A DNA stretch of 20,760 nt from Phoronis australis (taxonomy: Eukaryota > Phoronida > Phoronidae). The stretch covers positions 32,485-53,244 of the forward strand of contig NMRA01000818.1 in NCBI GenBank assembly GCA_002633005.1, written 5' to 3'. Each line of letters begins with the position of its first letter. The first letter of the stretch is position 1. Of the stretch, positions 1 through 10,116 are shown piece after piece. The notes under the pieces are model-generated. The model was not told the origin of the DNA. It saw only the letters and a program-made list of their open reading frames with translations, and did not search any database. Both the position numbers and the translations under genes were made by a program.

Positions 1-1
1 T

Positions 2-601
2 TTAACCCTTATCCTGCTGAGCCTCTATTCAGACTACTTTCCCTGTGTGCTGAGCTAAGTAGGTCACCACTACTGCTGTGCACTAAGCTGTTATGGAGGT
101 CACCCAGACTAATGACCTAACAATTTTAAATTGGAAATTTGAAGGGGAAATATTAAATTAACAGAAAAGAAGTCAATACAAAACTTGTGCAGAATTTAAT
201 GGAGATTTTCACCATATGTAAGTCTTTATCATAGCCTTGGTGAAAGCAAACTGATCCACTGTCATCCTCTCCCATATGGCTCCAGCCATATAATGAAACT
301 ATGTGTCTACACTTACATAAACCTGCCAATATCTCCCAAACTAGTAATCACAGCCATATGGTTTAAATTGGAGAACTGTAGAGGAAACTGTGAAGTATGG
401 AATGCTGGTGGTCACGTATCTAAACAACATTCCAGGGCTCTTACAATTTCTGAATGAAAATCACTTAAGTGTCCTGGGGTGAGTGCACTCTCCTATGGAA
501 GCCCAGCTGTAACTTATTATAGTCGATTGAGTACACCCAATGCATTTTAATAGGATAATTGGCATGTCGGCTGACCTCGCCTAGCGCAGGATAAGGGTTA
601 A
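2..601. mobile_element. piggyBac-like non-autonomous element (MITE)
   Basis: The unit is bounded by TTAA on both sides (2-5 and 598-601), the target duplication diagnostic of piggyBac transposons. Immediately inside are perfect inverted 12-bp termini, CCCTTATCCTGC (6-17) and GCAGGATAAGGG (586-597). Starting with CCC next to TTAA is the family signature. The 592-bp interior shows no transposase-like reading frame, so this is a non-autonomous copy that would need a transposase from elsewhere. The matching TTAA and perfect termini suggest a fairly recent insertion. The piggyBac assignment is from termini and target site only. Confidence 0.85.
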
Positions 602-711
602 AAGGTCACGACCTCCGACCCCGGGCCTCTGACATAGAAAGTAGTTACAAAGCCGTGGAGAGTCGGAAAAGGTAAATTGATTCATTGCAATGTTTCTCGT
701 TTAGTTTGTGG

Positions 712-857
712 TATAAATAGATTATTAGAGCCCTCGTGGATTTTGGAGAATTATGACCCTCGGGGCTTACGCCCCTCGAGTGATAATTCTCCAAAATCCA
801 CTCGGGCTCTAGATAACGGGGGATAACGACTTCGCCATGGAATAATCTATGTTTATA
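712..857. repeat. palindromic foldback element (MITE-like hairpin)
   Basis: Two nested inverted repeats share one centre near 768. The outer arms are 712-726 and 841-857 (about 15 bp, with a 2-bp indel). The inner arms are 727-754 and 783-810 (28 bp, few mismatches), followed by CCTCGGGGC / GCCCCTCG around a 5-nt loop. The whole can fold into one long hairpin. No coding potential is visible. It resembles short foldback elements scattered in invertebrate genomes, but I do not recognise the family. Confidence 0.7.
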
Positions 858-897
858 ATGACCAGTGTAGTTACAAGAAATATGTAGTGAATAAAGA

Positions 898-2423
898 TCA
901 GTAAAGTAAAAAAATGGTAAGGTATATAGTCGCCCTGTCGATGATGTCTGTATTGTTTAAAAAAATTTTACTAAGAGCCATTCTGAATAGTGAAATGACA
1001 AAATCCACCTTTTGTGTGATATCGTCTGAAAATATATGCGTTTTATAATACTTATGTACTAATTTTTCATACATTATATCATATGTTAATCTAGTATTTT
1101 CACGCAGAGACATGGTATGAAACCTTTGTGGTCACAGTTAACTTGTTAAACACCTCTCTGCTATGCACGATCACACTAAGTTAACAGAACTATTGGTTTC
1201 CAATTTATTAGAAAGCATCTGGGATAGCCACTTCTTGGAATGCAAGTAACAACACCTTGTAACTGTGTAAGTGACATTATTTTTCCAATACGCATCATTT
1301 ATACTCTGTAAAAGGAAATGTCGTTTGTCTTTCCTAAAAAATTAATAAATTCTACAGAAAGTCCGTCCAAGCCTGGGCTTTTATTTAGATTTTTTTCAAC
1401 GTAAGAAGTTTATGACAGGTACTGTCACCTTGTATGCTGAAGATTTCTATCGGAGAGAGTTTTGTTCTCAAATTCTCAATTTGTAAATCTAAACATTTCT
1501 GTGTTGTGGTCTGTATCACTTAGCTTAGTGATACTTAATCCATCGTTTTTTAAAATTCTTTTATGTTTTTTTATTTTTTAATCTCTAAATTGCAAAAATA
1601 TTTCCAAATTCAACCCAACTAGCTCTAGATCAGCTTCCTTATTGCAGTTGAAAATGTATTATTCGATCTCTCGATTAAATTGAAGTTGTTTCCAAAAGTA
1701 ATTGATCATCTAGTCCGTTGCCAAATGAACAGCAGCATTTATAAATTTATTATAAATTTATTATTTTCAATTTCGTCCTTTATTGTTTTGACAAATCAGG
1801 ATTACCTAACGACGAAGTATTAAACTTATAGTAACCTTCCCCTTTTTCATCAATGCATCTATAGGCTGACAAAATAGAAGAGTCTGAAAAACTTGAAAGG
1901 TGTTCTGCAGCAAGAAAAATTCCAATTACCCATTTTGTGGGGGTGTTTTTTAAACCATGTGAATTCGTCTTGAAATGCTCTCCAAATGTCAATATTCCAG
2001 TCTCCACACAGTAGAAAAGTACCGTATTTCAAAATATCTATCAATTTCATTGTTTTTGAAAAAACTAGGTTTGTTTTGGGTTGGACCATATATGTTCACC
2101 AGTGTAATTTTAATATCATTATTGATAGCAGTGTCTAAAAATAGATAGTTACCCACTGGGTCAATAACCTGACCTTCAACAACGTAGACAAAATTATTGT
2201 TAAATAATATTGCAACTCCTTTAGTTTTTGATGCCAAAGGAGTGATTTTTACATCAAACCCCCATTTGTTTCTGAAAGAATTTTCAAAACCTGATATGAC
2301 ATGTATATCTATCTTGTAAGCAAGTGATATGGAAATTGTCTCTTCTAAACCCCCTAAAATAATCTTTTCTCTTCATTTTGTCAGTAAGACCTCTACAGTT
2401 AAGATAATATTTATGTTAGACAT
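898..2423 (-). pseudogene. decayed L1/Tx1-type LINE ORF2 (APE endonuclease and RT fragments)
   Basis: The minus strand carries the order of an L1-group ORF2, broken by several frameshifts and stops. From 2423 downward: an endonuclease start (MSNINIIL, then after a frameshift NCRGLTDKMKRKDYF and CLQD, to a stop at 2284-2286). Next comes KGVAILFNNNFVY...GNYLFLD...ITLVNIYGP (about 2040-2285), then CGDWNIDIW (about 1993-2010, the family's GDFN motif). After another shift come PTKW and GEGYYKFNTSSL (1780-1960), matching the end of the endonuclease domain. RT pieces follow: LNKSPGLDGLSVEF (1333-1390), SINDAYWKNN, INWKPIVLLT (the NWRPISLLN motif, about 1180-1215), and ENTRLTYDIM (about 1080-1110). 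The catalytic YxDD region and ORF1 are not seen, so the copy is truncated and dead. Clade placement (L1/Tx1 group) is inferred from motif wording and is approximate. Confidence 0.82.
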
Positions 2424-3025
2424 TATTCAGAAAATAGCTATATTTTTAATATATCTATCGAGCTATTTACTAAATGGATTAGTCCTAATAAGTATATAAA
2501 ATAGGTAAAGCCAAATCCAATTATTGTTTATCAAAAAAGAAAACCCATGACATGAACTTGTGAATCTGGCTGTGTTATTAGAATAGTTTTCAATAAAGAC
2601 TGCAGCCTGCTGACATCTATCATTCCAACAGCATGTTCCAGCACATTTGCAAACAATACAACAGGATCAAAGCCATGAACCCCATGATGCCCAGTGAAAA
2701 CTTAACATTATGTCTCAAAAACGCTGTTAGGATTTTGCTTTAAAATGCCTAGTTTTCACGTACCGAGTGTCATTCGAATAAGATTGCTTTTTTACAAAAA
2801 TGGCTTGTGTTATGTGAGTTAATTTGGCATAAAACCCGAACTAAGTGAGTAATCAAAAATTCCTAACATTGTTCTGGTGGTGATTTTGGTAAAGAAAGTT
2901 TTTCCTTGCATAAACAAAAAATGGCAGAGTAGTAAAAAAAGATAACAAGGAAAGTGGACGGCCAGTGAGCAGTTTGAATGGCTGCTGGTGATTGATACTC
3001 CTTGTCTTAACCACATGAAGTCGAG
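2424..3025. other. intervening DNA without a confident gene
   Basis: AT-rich sequence between the L1-type relic and the TIR element at 3026. The only notable content is a 56-codon minus-strand open stretch at 2531-2701, listed separately. I see no RNA gene or repeat structure. Confidence 0.4.
2531..2701 (-). CDS. possible coding exon fragment (unidentified, very uncertain)
   Basis: A minus-strand frame is open for 56 codons, from just after an in-frame TAA to a TGA at 2531-2533. The peptide has a protein-like composition, including HGFDPVVLFANVLEHAVG and SRLQSLLKTILITQPDSQ, with a mix of hydrophobic and polar residues that would make amphipathic helices. It has no ATG at its start, and the sequence before it (ending AATGTTAAG) is a poor splice acceptor. 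An open run of this length can occur by chance. I recognise no family. It could equally be a retroposed fragment or a coincidence. Confidence 0.15.
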   Translation of the reverse strand, partial: VFTGHHGVHGFDPVVLFANVLEHAVGMIDVSRLQSLLKTILITQPDSQVHVMGFLF

Positions 3026-4527
3026 TACTGTATTCGCCGTAATAACTGCCCAGGGCGCTTAGAAAAGTTCGTTTAAGGGGGGCGCTTATTATAACCCAAG
3101 GCTGTTAAAACCCGGTCTCCGAAACCGGTGAAATCGGAAGCTGAGATTCATCATGTTTACGCTGTGTGACGTATCTGTAATCTATGAAAGACTTCCTACA
3201 AAACCGTGGTGCATTGCTATCAAACTTTGCTGCTAAATTACGATCATTTCACAGAAAATTGTGCTGAAATCCCAGGGTGAAAACTCGCCGAGTTCCGGCC
3301 TCGCAATCGTCGATATGGCGACTTGAATGCTTGAACAAAAATACAGTTTCGACTCGAGCAAATTACCTGAAATCCCCCTTAAGTTTTTCAAGTAGGGTCC
3401 CCAAGATTTTTAAGTTCCCGTGGAGTCGGGGATCACTTCAGGTTTAAGTACAAATCTGTGCTAGTACATAGTGCCATCTACGTGTATGATCGGCAACATG
3501 AGAAAAATGTCTGGACGAACACACATGTTGTCACATGACGTTTGTTTGGGAGTAAGCGAGCGCGTGCGTGTCACCAGAGTTCATTTGCCAGAGCAGAGAC
3601 CGTCTTTTGGCCAGAGCCACGCAATCTAACAAGCTAGATGTGTCTAAAGATATTTGCACAAGCAGTAGGCCTAAACCAGAGCGTGTTTCATTCAGCACTT
3701 GCTGGTCTCCTGTGCTAAAAACATTCGGCATTTGTCTCGGTAAGGCCATATTAGTTGCTGTGTGGCTGGATGCGGCGTACGTGACTATCTGACGGTTATT
3801 TTTCGGGGGATAAGGGTGTGTAAGCATTCACTGTCGGCGGTCATTTTATCGGGCTGATATTTGGCTTAAAAACACCAATTGTGGTTAATCAAACAATTCA
3901 TCTTAAAAATAACGCAAACATTTTTCATAGTATTAGAAACTGTCGGAAATTAGTGCCAATATTCATTTCTTGCCGAAGCTATGCTACCTGTTTCATAAAT
4001 GGATAGTTCCCGACTAATGTCTTTGATGACAGGTTCCTGTATGTAGCGCGCACTTCCTGGCCACATGTTTTAACACTGGCCAAGCTTTTTACAAGTCTAC
4101 AGATTCGCGGTTTTCACGTGTAGGCCTACAAAGAAATTTGGATTCCTGTTGAAAGCGGGAAATATCTACGAGTCAGTCCCGTTGACAAGTACACTACTTC
4201 TGTTCTGAAAAGCCAGAACATTAGTCCTCGCAATATCAGCAGAACTTTTGTGTTCCTTTTGAGGCATGGCTTAATTTTGAAGTGTATAGTCACGGCTAAA
4301 TACCGACATAGCGGCAAGGCTCGTGGTCTACAAATTCTGCGCACAATGATTTTTTTCAGGACGGTCGGATATTGATAAATTGAAGACGTTACTGTAGAAT
4401 TTTAGGACTGTAGGTAAGGCATTATTCTCACGTACGCGTTCATGGATTGGGCGCTTATTTAGCAAAGTCTGAAAATACGTGGGGGGCACTTATAGGGGCA
4501 TAGGCGGTTTTTACGGTGAATACGGTA
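3026..4527. mobile_element. TIR-bounded non-autonomous DNA transposon, about 1.5 kb
   Basis: The 17-bp ends TACTGTATTCGCCGTAA (3026-3042) and TTACGGTGAATACGGTA (4511-4527) are inverted repeats with two mismatches. Both begin with TA, which may be a TA target duplication. Subterminal motifs of the form GGGCGCTTAT recur at about 3053, 3077, 4449 and, as GGGGCACTTAT, 4484. Short open stretches in the interior (for example 3531-3827 minus and about 4127-4375 plus) match nothing I recognise and do not resemble a transposase. The superfamily is not determinable from what I see. Confidence 0.6.
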
Positions 4528-4977
4528 ATTTACAGACATCGGGTCAGGTGGTGCGCGTAAAAACAAGATATTGGGTGTATAAGTTTGTTACTTACACAAA
4601 AAATTCAAAATAAATGGGAAGACCGTCTTAAGAGAACATTCAGGTGAATGGTGGAGATCTCACTGTCTATAGTGTAAATTCTTCATTCACTAATTTTACA
4701 AATTTGAAAGGGTTCCAAGTAAGACTTACTCAGAATTCTGCAAACTGTTTCTGATATAAAATATGTATAGTTAACTCATCACTGTACATTTTGTGGAAAA
4801 AACCCCCGAGAATCTTCCATGTTTATTGAGAGTTTAAAGTTTTTAGAATTTTTAGAAATATTTGAACAACTGGTTAACAGCAAAAATTGTGATTGTTATT
4901 AGCTTGGGGAAATTGGGGGCCATACATAAATGATTAATCTCCTCATTTGCATAGCTTTTTTCACAGTCTAATCAACG
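4528..4977. other. intervening AT-rich DNA, nothing recognised
   Basis: No gene-like reading frame, RNA gene or repeat is visible between the TIR element and the 25-bp satellite. Confidence 0.5.
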
Positions 4978-5123
4978 ATTAGTCACAGTTATAGAGTTCA
5001 ATATTAGTCACAGTTATAGAGTTCAATATTAGTCACAGTTATAGAGTTCAATATTAGTCACAGTTATAGAGTTCAATATTAGTCACAGTTATAGAGTTCA
5101 ATATTAGTCACAGTTATAGAGTT
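4978..5123. repeat. 25-bp tandem satellite, about 6 copies
   Basis: The core AGTCACAGTTATAGAGTT recurs at 4981, 5006, 5031, 5056, 5081 and 5106, a strict 25-bp period. The units are identical until the array ends within the sixth copy at GAGTT. The absence of mutations between copies implies recent expansion or active homogenisation. There are no spacers between units, so it is not CRISPR-like. Confidence 0.95.
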
Positions 5124-5447
5124 GTCTCTTGGTGTTTTGCTTCATAGCTAATGCACGCCTGAGAATAAAGGATTTTACAGAGGCTGTAAGCGAGCATGTT
5201 AAGCTGTCTAACACAAAGTTGTCGTGCCTTCAATGAAGTTTGTTGCTAGAAAACTGATTTATAGCAACATGTATCAAAAAATATATGAGTTAAATTTTCA
5301 CCAATTACTGTGTGGCTGGTAGAACATGATATTCAGATCAGCAACAGTCAGTATGTTGTTAGAGCTGCTGCCATAGCAACCACTTCAACCAGTAAATAAC
5401 ATTTGCGTGACTAAATTGTGGTGAAAATTGTTGAATGACACAGAATA

Positions 5448-6172
5448 GTAGGTAAAGACAGTTGTCACTAAATTTCACCGTAAAATGTGGGCAAAAATAA
5501 CTTAAGAACTCAACTTTAAGCCGCTGTTGTCCAAGACGGCCGACCCGATCCAAACAAGTGATCCAAATTTCTCCACAAAAGTAACAATAACTTTTAATTT
5601 TTTTTGTGAGATTTTTATGTTTCTGATGATGTTAACAAATTTCTTCAAAACAAGAAAGAGTTCAACAGCACTACTGTCGTCCAACTGGCGATGCAGTCTT
5701 AAATCTGAGCACAGTACATGGTGTATTATCACAGCCTCACTCAACAAAACGCTAGAACTTTTGGCACACACTTAAATTATGCTCCCATTTTCCCACAAAA
5801 TTGTGAAAACTGGAAAATATATCCTTCGGCTATGTTGGGTTACTGTGTCTGGTCAGTGAAATGTGTATCCAGTATTGCCAAGTCGATAGAGTATTCCCAT
5901 TGTTATGTGCTGGAAGTTCTAGTGTTTTGTTTAATTAAATTAATGTTAGCAGTTGAAGAAGAATGTCAGACTGGTGTACGGTGGGAGGAAGTGCAAGTAA
6001 GGCGATTGTTGGAAAAAAACAAACGAAAAGGGAAAAAAAACATAAAAATTAAGTGAAGCAGTACAAAGTTATAGCACTGGTTTGGATCGGGTCAGCCATT
6101 TTGGACGACAGCTTATAAATTAATTTCACCAATAGTGAAATTCAAGAAGACATATCTTTGCCTACCACTTTG
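5448..6172. mobile_element. foldback element with about 100-bp imperfect inverted arms
   Basis: The strongest inverted match is 5523-5560 versus 6075-6112 (about 38 bp, roughly 87% identical), containing GACCCGATCCAAAC and its complement. A weaker match continues outward: GTAGGTAAAGACA near 5449 versus the complement of the sequence near 6170, and AAATTTCAC in both arms. The arms are unequal in length (about 112 and 92 bp). The interior (about 510 bp) has a 112-codon plus-strand open stretch at 5718-6056 of unrecognised, low-complexity character, ending in a Lys-rich tail. I do not regard it as a gene. Family unknown. Confidence 0.6.
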
Positions 6173-8200
6173 ATTCAATGCTAAAATAACTTATTAGATT
6201 AAAGGAGAATGCCACCCAAAAAATGGCCTATTTTGTATCGAGTTAGATCGAGTAGTTCCACTCGATAACAGCAAGTTCAGTTCTTTTACCTGACGGCAGA
6301 CGAAGGTGTTAAAATTAACCAATGATGTCGACTGTATACGATGTGTTGTGAATATTGACCAATTAGGAAGGGAAAAATGATGAAGTAAATCTCTAGACTC
6401 GTCTCTAGCGCCACTGACAACATGGCGACTTGCTGAACTGAAAGGCAAGTTCAACCGGCTACTTAGTGACCAGTGAAGATTTCACTTAAATACATTTCGA
6501 TATACATTGCTATAAAAAGCAACTTTAAACAATTTTCAGTTTTTTTGTGTTAAAGCTAAATGGAATATTCTAATTATTTCACTGTGAATTGCCCATTCAG
6601 TTGTCCTGACATTCTGCTGAAATATTTGAAATTGTTTTGATACTTAGTTTTTGTTTGAAAGTCAACTGTTCTTCATGGTTTGATCATGTTTCAAGGCTTG
6701 GAATTTTCTGCGGAAAAGTGGATTTCCACTTTTTTCAAATGTTCTGTCCGCGTATTTTATCATATATCCGCGTAAAAAAAATCTGATTTGGTGTAAAATT
6801 TCTGCGGCAAATTTCTTTCTTACTGCGGCGTTGCTGACGACTTTCACCTCGAAAAGCGGAAGTTGCTCTTTATGTTTCGGAGGAACATAAATTGTCAACA
6901 TTGCCTGGGCATTTGGGATAGCGTGATGGATTTCTTCAATGGCGTCTTGTGTGACTAAACCGCAGTGACGAATACTATGACTCTGCAGCCAAAATGTGAG
7001 GTGGGAGTGGACGGACGAGCTAACATGACGTAGACGCACGCTACTGGAGGTGGCACAGTTTTTTTTTAGTCCCGAGTTTTGCCAGCAAATGGGCTCCACA
7101 TCGACTATTTCAAGGCTGGGTGCGCGCATGGTTTGGGCTGTATAAATTTCCGCTTTTTTGTCATTGGTCATTCCAAGCCCTGATGTTTAAAAATGGCATA
7201 CATACAAAACTGGTGCAGTCATCCACTACGGGTTTTGTCGCTTCATTCTAGTCTTCACGCGATCTGGCAAAGCTCCGGGTGCACTTGTTACCTCTGGTTC
7301 AAACATACTGTCCTATCGCCTGTTTGTGATTTGAATAGTTAATGTGTCCTTTGGTTAATCACATTCTAATGAAAATCTTATTAAATTTCCTGCTGAAGAA
7401 CTCAATGCTGTAAGTCCCGTGTTCCATTTTAATTCCTAGCCTTGTTTAACGTGCCTGTCTCACTGCACAAGCCTGTATTCAGAATTGACTGGCTAAAGTA
7501 GGATAAGATCAACAGCTGCTGGGCTTTCCTAATTAGAAAACCGAAAATGCCGAAATTGATGTCAAAACTCGAAATCCTAGGTTGGAAAAATGAAGTTTTC
7601 AGAAAATCCAGCACACTATAGAGCCATAAACTTGTGTAGGAAGTTTGATGTCTCATTAGTCCATGCCAACTTACGGTAACCATTAGGCCCAAATACTTTA
7701 TAGTGGCTAACCACTAAACCTGATCCTTACTGAACATCCATCTTTCATTTTACACAGTGACCCAACATTTTTACCATGCAATAGCTCTATAGACAATTGG
7801 TTAATGTCACTAGCTAGTCCAGTGGTTGGACAGTGATGGTGTTGTCATGAGCAAGTGACTGAAATCTGCAGTTTCTGCTGTCTGTTTCATGAATGTACTT
7901 GAGAATGTTGTGTACCTACCTGTGTGCGTGCGCGTGTGTTCGTTCAGCTGAATAGTCAGGAATTACGAGTCAACAATGCGATGTCGATTTGCATTGAGCC
8001 AGTGTTTGCTTCAAAAACAAATGGATTGGTATGGAGGTAGGCTAAAAATGATTACAGAAGTTATACGGAGTTTTAAATAGAAATTAAGAGGTATTTGTCA
8101 TAGTTTTCAGAGGCAGTGGTTTTAATAGGTCTGTTGGGTTCGAGAAATGGAACTTAATTTTTATTTAGGCCAATGAAGTTAAATAATTTAACCTTTTATT
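6173..8200. other. long stretch without a confident gene
   Basis: This stretch holds a 169-codon minus-strand open frame (6662-7171) whose last part runs through a dispersed 45-bp repeat. It also has a short GT/GC-rich microsatellite near 7921-7940. The run just after the microsatellite (about 7947-8037, plus) lies between an AG and the donor-like AG|GTAGGC. It is a possible upstream partner of the exon candidate at 8206. None of these is strong on its own. I recognise no protein family or RNA gene. Confidence 0.35.
6692..6736. repeat. 45-bp dispersed repeat core, copy 1 (CpG-decayed)
   Basis: It aligns without gaps to 15500-15544 over 45 bp with five differences. Four of the five are CpG to TpG or CpA changes in this copy. 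Flanking DNA does not match. The core contains GGAATTTTC and GGATTTCC-type sub-palindromes. See the copy at 15500. Confidence 0.75.
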
Positions 8201-8205
8201 TTCAG

Positions 8206-8303
8206 GAATGGCAGTCGGGTACAGCAGTCAAGGAAAGCAGGATGTGTTAAAGGCTCTGAAGGTCGAAGAAGTGAAGCGTGGCAGAGTAGCTGTTGGCAGT
8301 TAA
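8206..8303 (+). CDS. candidate terminal coding exon (unidentified host gene)
   Basis: A strong splice acceptor precedes this segment: a T-rich tract, CCTTTTATTTTCAG, ending at 8205, with a branch-point-like TTAAC about 15 bp upstream. Reading GA|ATG from 8206 gives 31 codons to a TAA at 8301-8303. The peptide is lysine-rich and helix-like (for example GYSSQGKQDVLKALKVEE, then RGRVAVGS). An upstream exon would have to end one base into a codon. The stretch ending at about 8037 (ATGGAG|GTAGGC) can supply that phase. The other two frames of this exon are also open for some distance, so frame choice rests on peptide character. Product not recognised. Confidence 0.3.
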
Positions 8304-9019
8304 GATTTTGTGTTTCAATCAGCAAGACCCATTTTATTGACAAGCTACTCATGCCACATCTAGGCACCAAAGGGGCGACACTTTGGTCATGTTGACCATT
8401 AAAAAAATGCATGCAAATCCTGACCATGTAAGCAGTGTTGTCTATGATAAGTGAGATAAAGTGGGTCTCTGCTTTTCGTCCATTTTGTTCATCTGTACTG
8501 CCCAAGGACTTGAAACATGCTCAGTTGAATTTTTTATGTGTTTGTATTACATATGTATGATATTGGAACACTGCCTGTTTCTTGTTCAAATTTGTTTTGA
8601 ACTACTTTGTCTACTTTTTAATGTGACTGAGTGTGTTTGTGTGCGTGTGTGCGTGCGTGCGTTTTATTTGCAAGAAGCACAATTAGGCTGACAATTTGAA
8701 GAAACGATAACTCTTAAAAAATAGCAGAGAATGCCTGGTTACACTGGCAGTGGATGTTGCTCAATATGACTTGTGACTGATTTTCTAGCCAAATGGTTTT
8801 ATTTGATCATGGTCACCACACAAAGGTGTGAATTTCATCAGGTACTTCATGTCTCCATGTTTCTGACACTGGTGAGCATTTAAAAGGTGATAGGCCATGG
8901 ATAGGAAATTAATAGTTTGTGTGAATTTCCAAATTTTAGTAATAATATGAAAATCTGAGAACCTTTGACAACAGTGAATGGTCACTTTTCATGATTCTGC
9001 AACTGGGTTGTCATTTTAC
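8304..9019. other. no gene recognised; possible 3' flank plus microsatellite
   Basis: If the exon ending at 8303 is real, the next few hundred bases would be its 3' UTR and flank. I see no convincing polyadenylation signal. A GT/GC simple repeat lies at 8629-8662. Nothing else is recognised. Confidence 0.35.
8629..8662. repeat. GT/GC-rich microsatellite
   Basis: An imperfect dinucleotide run alternates GT with interspersed GC (GTGTGC and GTGCGTGC units). Ordinary simple repeat. Confidence 0.85.
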
Positions 9020-9101
9020 CTCCAATTTTGGTTTCTGACACATCGTTGACTTCATTAGAAATGTCATCACTTCCCTTTGAACTTTTACACAGACTTGCCA
9101 T
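9020..9101 (-). CDS. candidate first coding exon (unidentified, low confidence)
   Basis: On the minus strand an ATG at 9101 sits in a good initiation context (A at -3, G at +4). It opens a hydrophilic 27-codon frame, MASLCKSSKGSDDISNEVND and onward, rich in Ser, Asp, Glu and Lys. The frame reaches a donor-like GGAG|GTAAAATG at 9018-9020. The frame is also open upstream of the ATG. Past the donor it continues for about 11 codons (MTTQLQNHEK) to a stop. I found no convincing second exon downstream on the minus strand, and the nearby candidate at 8206 is on the opposite strand. Chance is a real alternative. Confidence 0.18.
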
Positions 9102-9534
9102 ATTTGTTACGCAACATGGAATGAATTGTGGGTAGGATAATGTGAACAGTGCGCCACCTGTTGTTAGATAGCATGTTGGATTCCCTCTTGCATATCTGTT
9201 GTTCTAGCAGATGAGGAGTTTCAATTTGTTCCCAGTTATGTTTGAAACTATTTTTTAGTCTGTCACAATGTCGAGCATGCAAGGACATTTGCTAATGTGA
9301 CTCTACTTGGGAGATTAATAACTGAAGCACAAAATCACAAAGAATGAACAATTGGGTGCTTGTGAGTCCTTGATGGCAGTTTGTCCCATAGCAGTGGGCT
9401 TCTATGTTGTCACTCCTGTTGGTGCTGCAGCTGGTTCATTACTAAACAGTGCGCAGGCATTGATAAGGTCAATAGGTCAAGCACCCATAGTACAAGCAGT
9501 AGAGAAATTGACTGCAAGTGCTGGCTTTGTTGAG

Positions 9535-9629
9535 TTTGGTGTTCTAGTAGTGTTTAATGTTGTGTAGGACTCCAAAACATATCTGCGGTGATATTTGGTG
9601 TTCTATTTGGGTTTAATGTTGTGTAGGAC
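9535..9629. repeat. local 59-bp-offset direct duplication
   Basis: A 36-bp segment at 9535-9570 (TTTGGTGTTCTA then GTTTAATGTTGTGTAGGAC) recurs at 9594-9629 with a few changes. This is a simple local duplication with no coding role that I can support. Confidence 0.75.
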
Positions 9630-9894
9630 ATCTTATCTCTGAAATTGCGGATTGCTTCATTTTTGAACCCCTCAATAAAATGTGTCTTCAAACCATATAT
9701 CCAGATAAATCGATTTCTGTGATTTTCCTGTGCCGTTCTCGTGGTCATGTTTTTATGAAGTATTTATTGAAGATAGTTCCATTTAAGTTGCCCAAAATTG
9801 TGCATATGTATTTTTAAAGGTAGAAGTACTTGCCGGGTCCCTATCAGTTGCCCCTCCCCAAATAGCAAAGCCCAAATACGCTGGGCTGCATGAA

Positions 9895-10116
9895 CAGTGG
9901 CGTACGTAGCGAGGGTGTGGCATGGTGCACTTAATTTTGTTCCCGGCCGCCAACAAAGCAGGGACGTAGACCCAGAAGACAAATAGGTGGCCATCGGGGG
10001 TGGGCACCAAATATGTGGTATGGGGCGGGGCGCCACTGAGATGGCAAGGGGTAGGGATTCAAACTCCATGGTGGCGCTTTCTGCCCCCGGCGCTGATAAT
10101 CCTAGCTACGACACTG
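9895..10116. mobile_element. hAT-like MITE
   Basis: The left end CAGTGGCGTACGTAGCGAGG (9895-9914) and the right end CCTAGCTACGACACTG (10101-10116) are inverted copies of the CAGTGGCGTAGC-type terminus common in hAT elements. A further GCGCCACTG at about 10028-10036 could mark an internal or alternative end. An 8-bp target duplication is not clear. The interior is G-rich and has no transposase. The superfamily call rests on the termini only. Confidence 0.5.

Noticed and set aside
3363-3442. Weak inverted repeat (ACCTGAAATCCCC versus GGGGATCACTTCAGGT)
   Set aside because: Only about 13 bp pair with an indel. This is within what chance gives in a 1.5-kb interval.
4127-4375. About 80-codon plus-strand open stretch without ATG inside the 3026-4527 element
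   Set aside because: The peptide (for example IWIPVESGKYLRVSPVDKY) looks plausible but matches no transposase I know and lacks start or splice signals.
4978-5123. Possible CRISPR array
   Set aside because: The 25-bp units are directly contiguous with no spacers, and the genome is eukaryotic. It is a satellite.
5718-6056. 112-codon plus-strand frame inside the foldback element
   Set aside because: It ends in a Lys-rich low-complexity tail and shows no transposase motifs. Chance in AT-rich DNA is sufficient.
6662-7171. 169-codon minus-strand open frame
   Set aside because: Parts look protein-like, but its C-terminal section is the dispersed 45-bp repeat, there is no upstream exon support, and no family is recognisable. 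It may be worth a homology search but is not called.
9352-9567. 71-codon plus-strand frame rich in Ala, Val and Gly
   Set aside because: No ATG at its start, no splice signals, and it runs into a local 59-bp duplication. No recognisable family.
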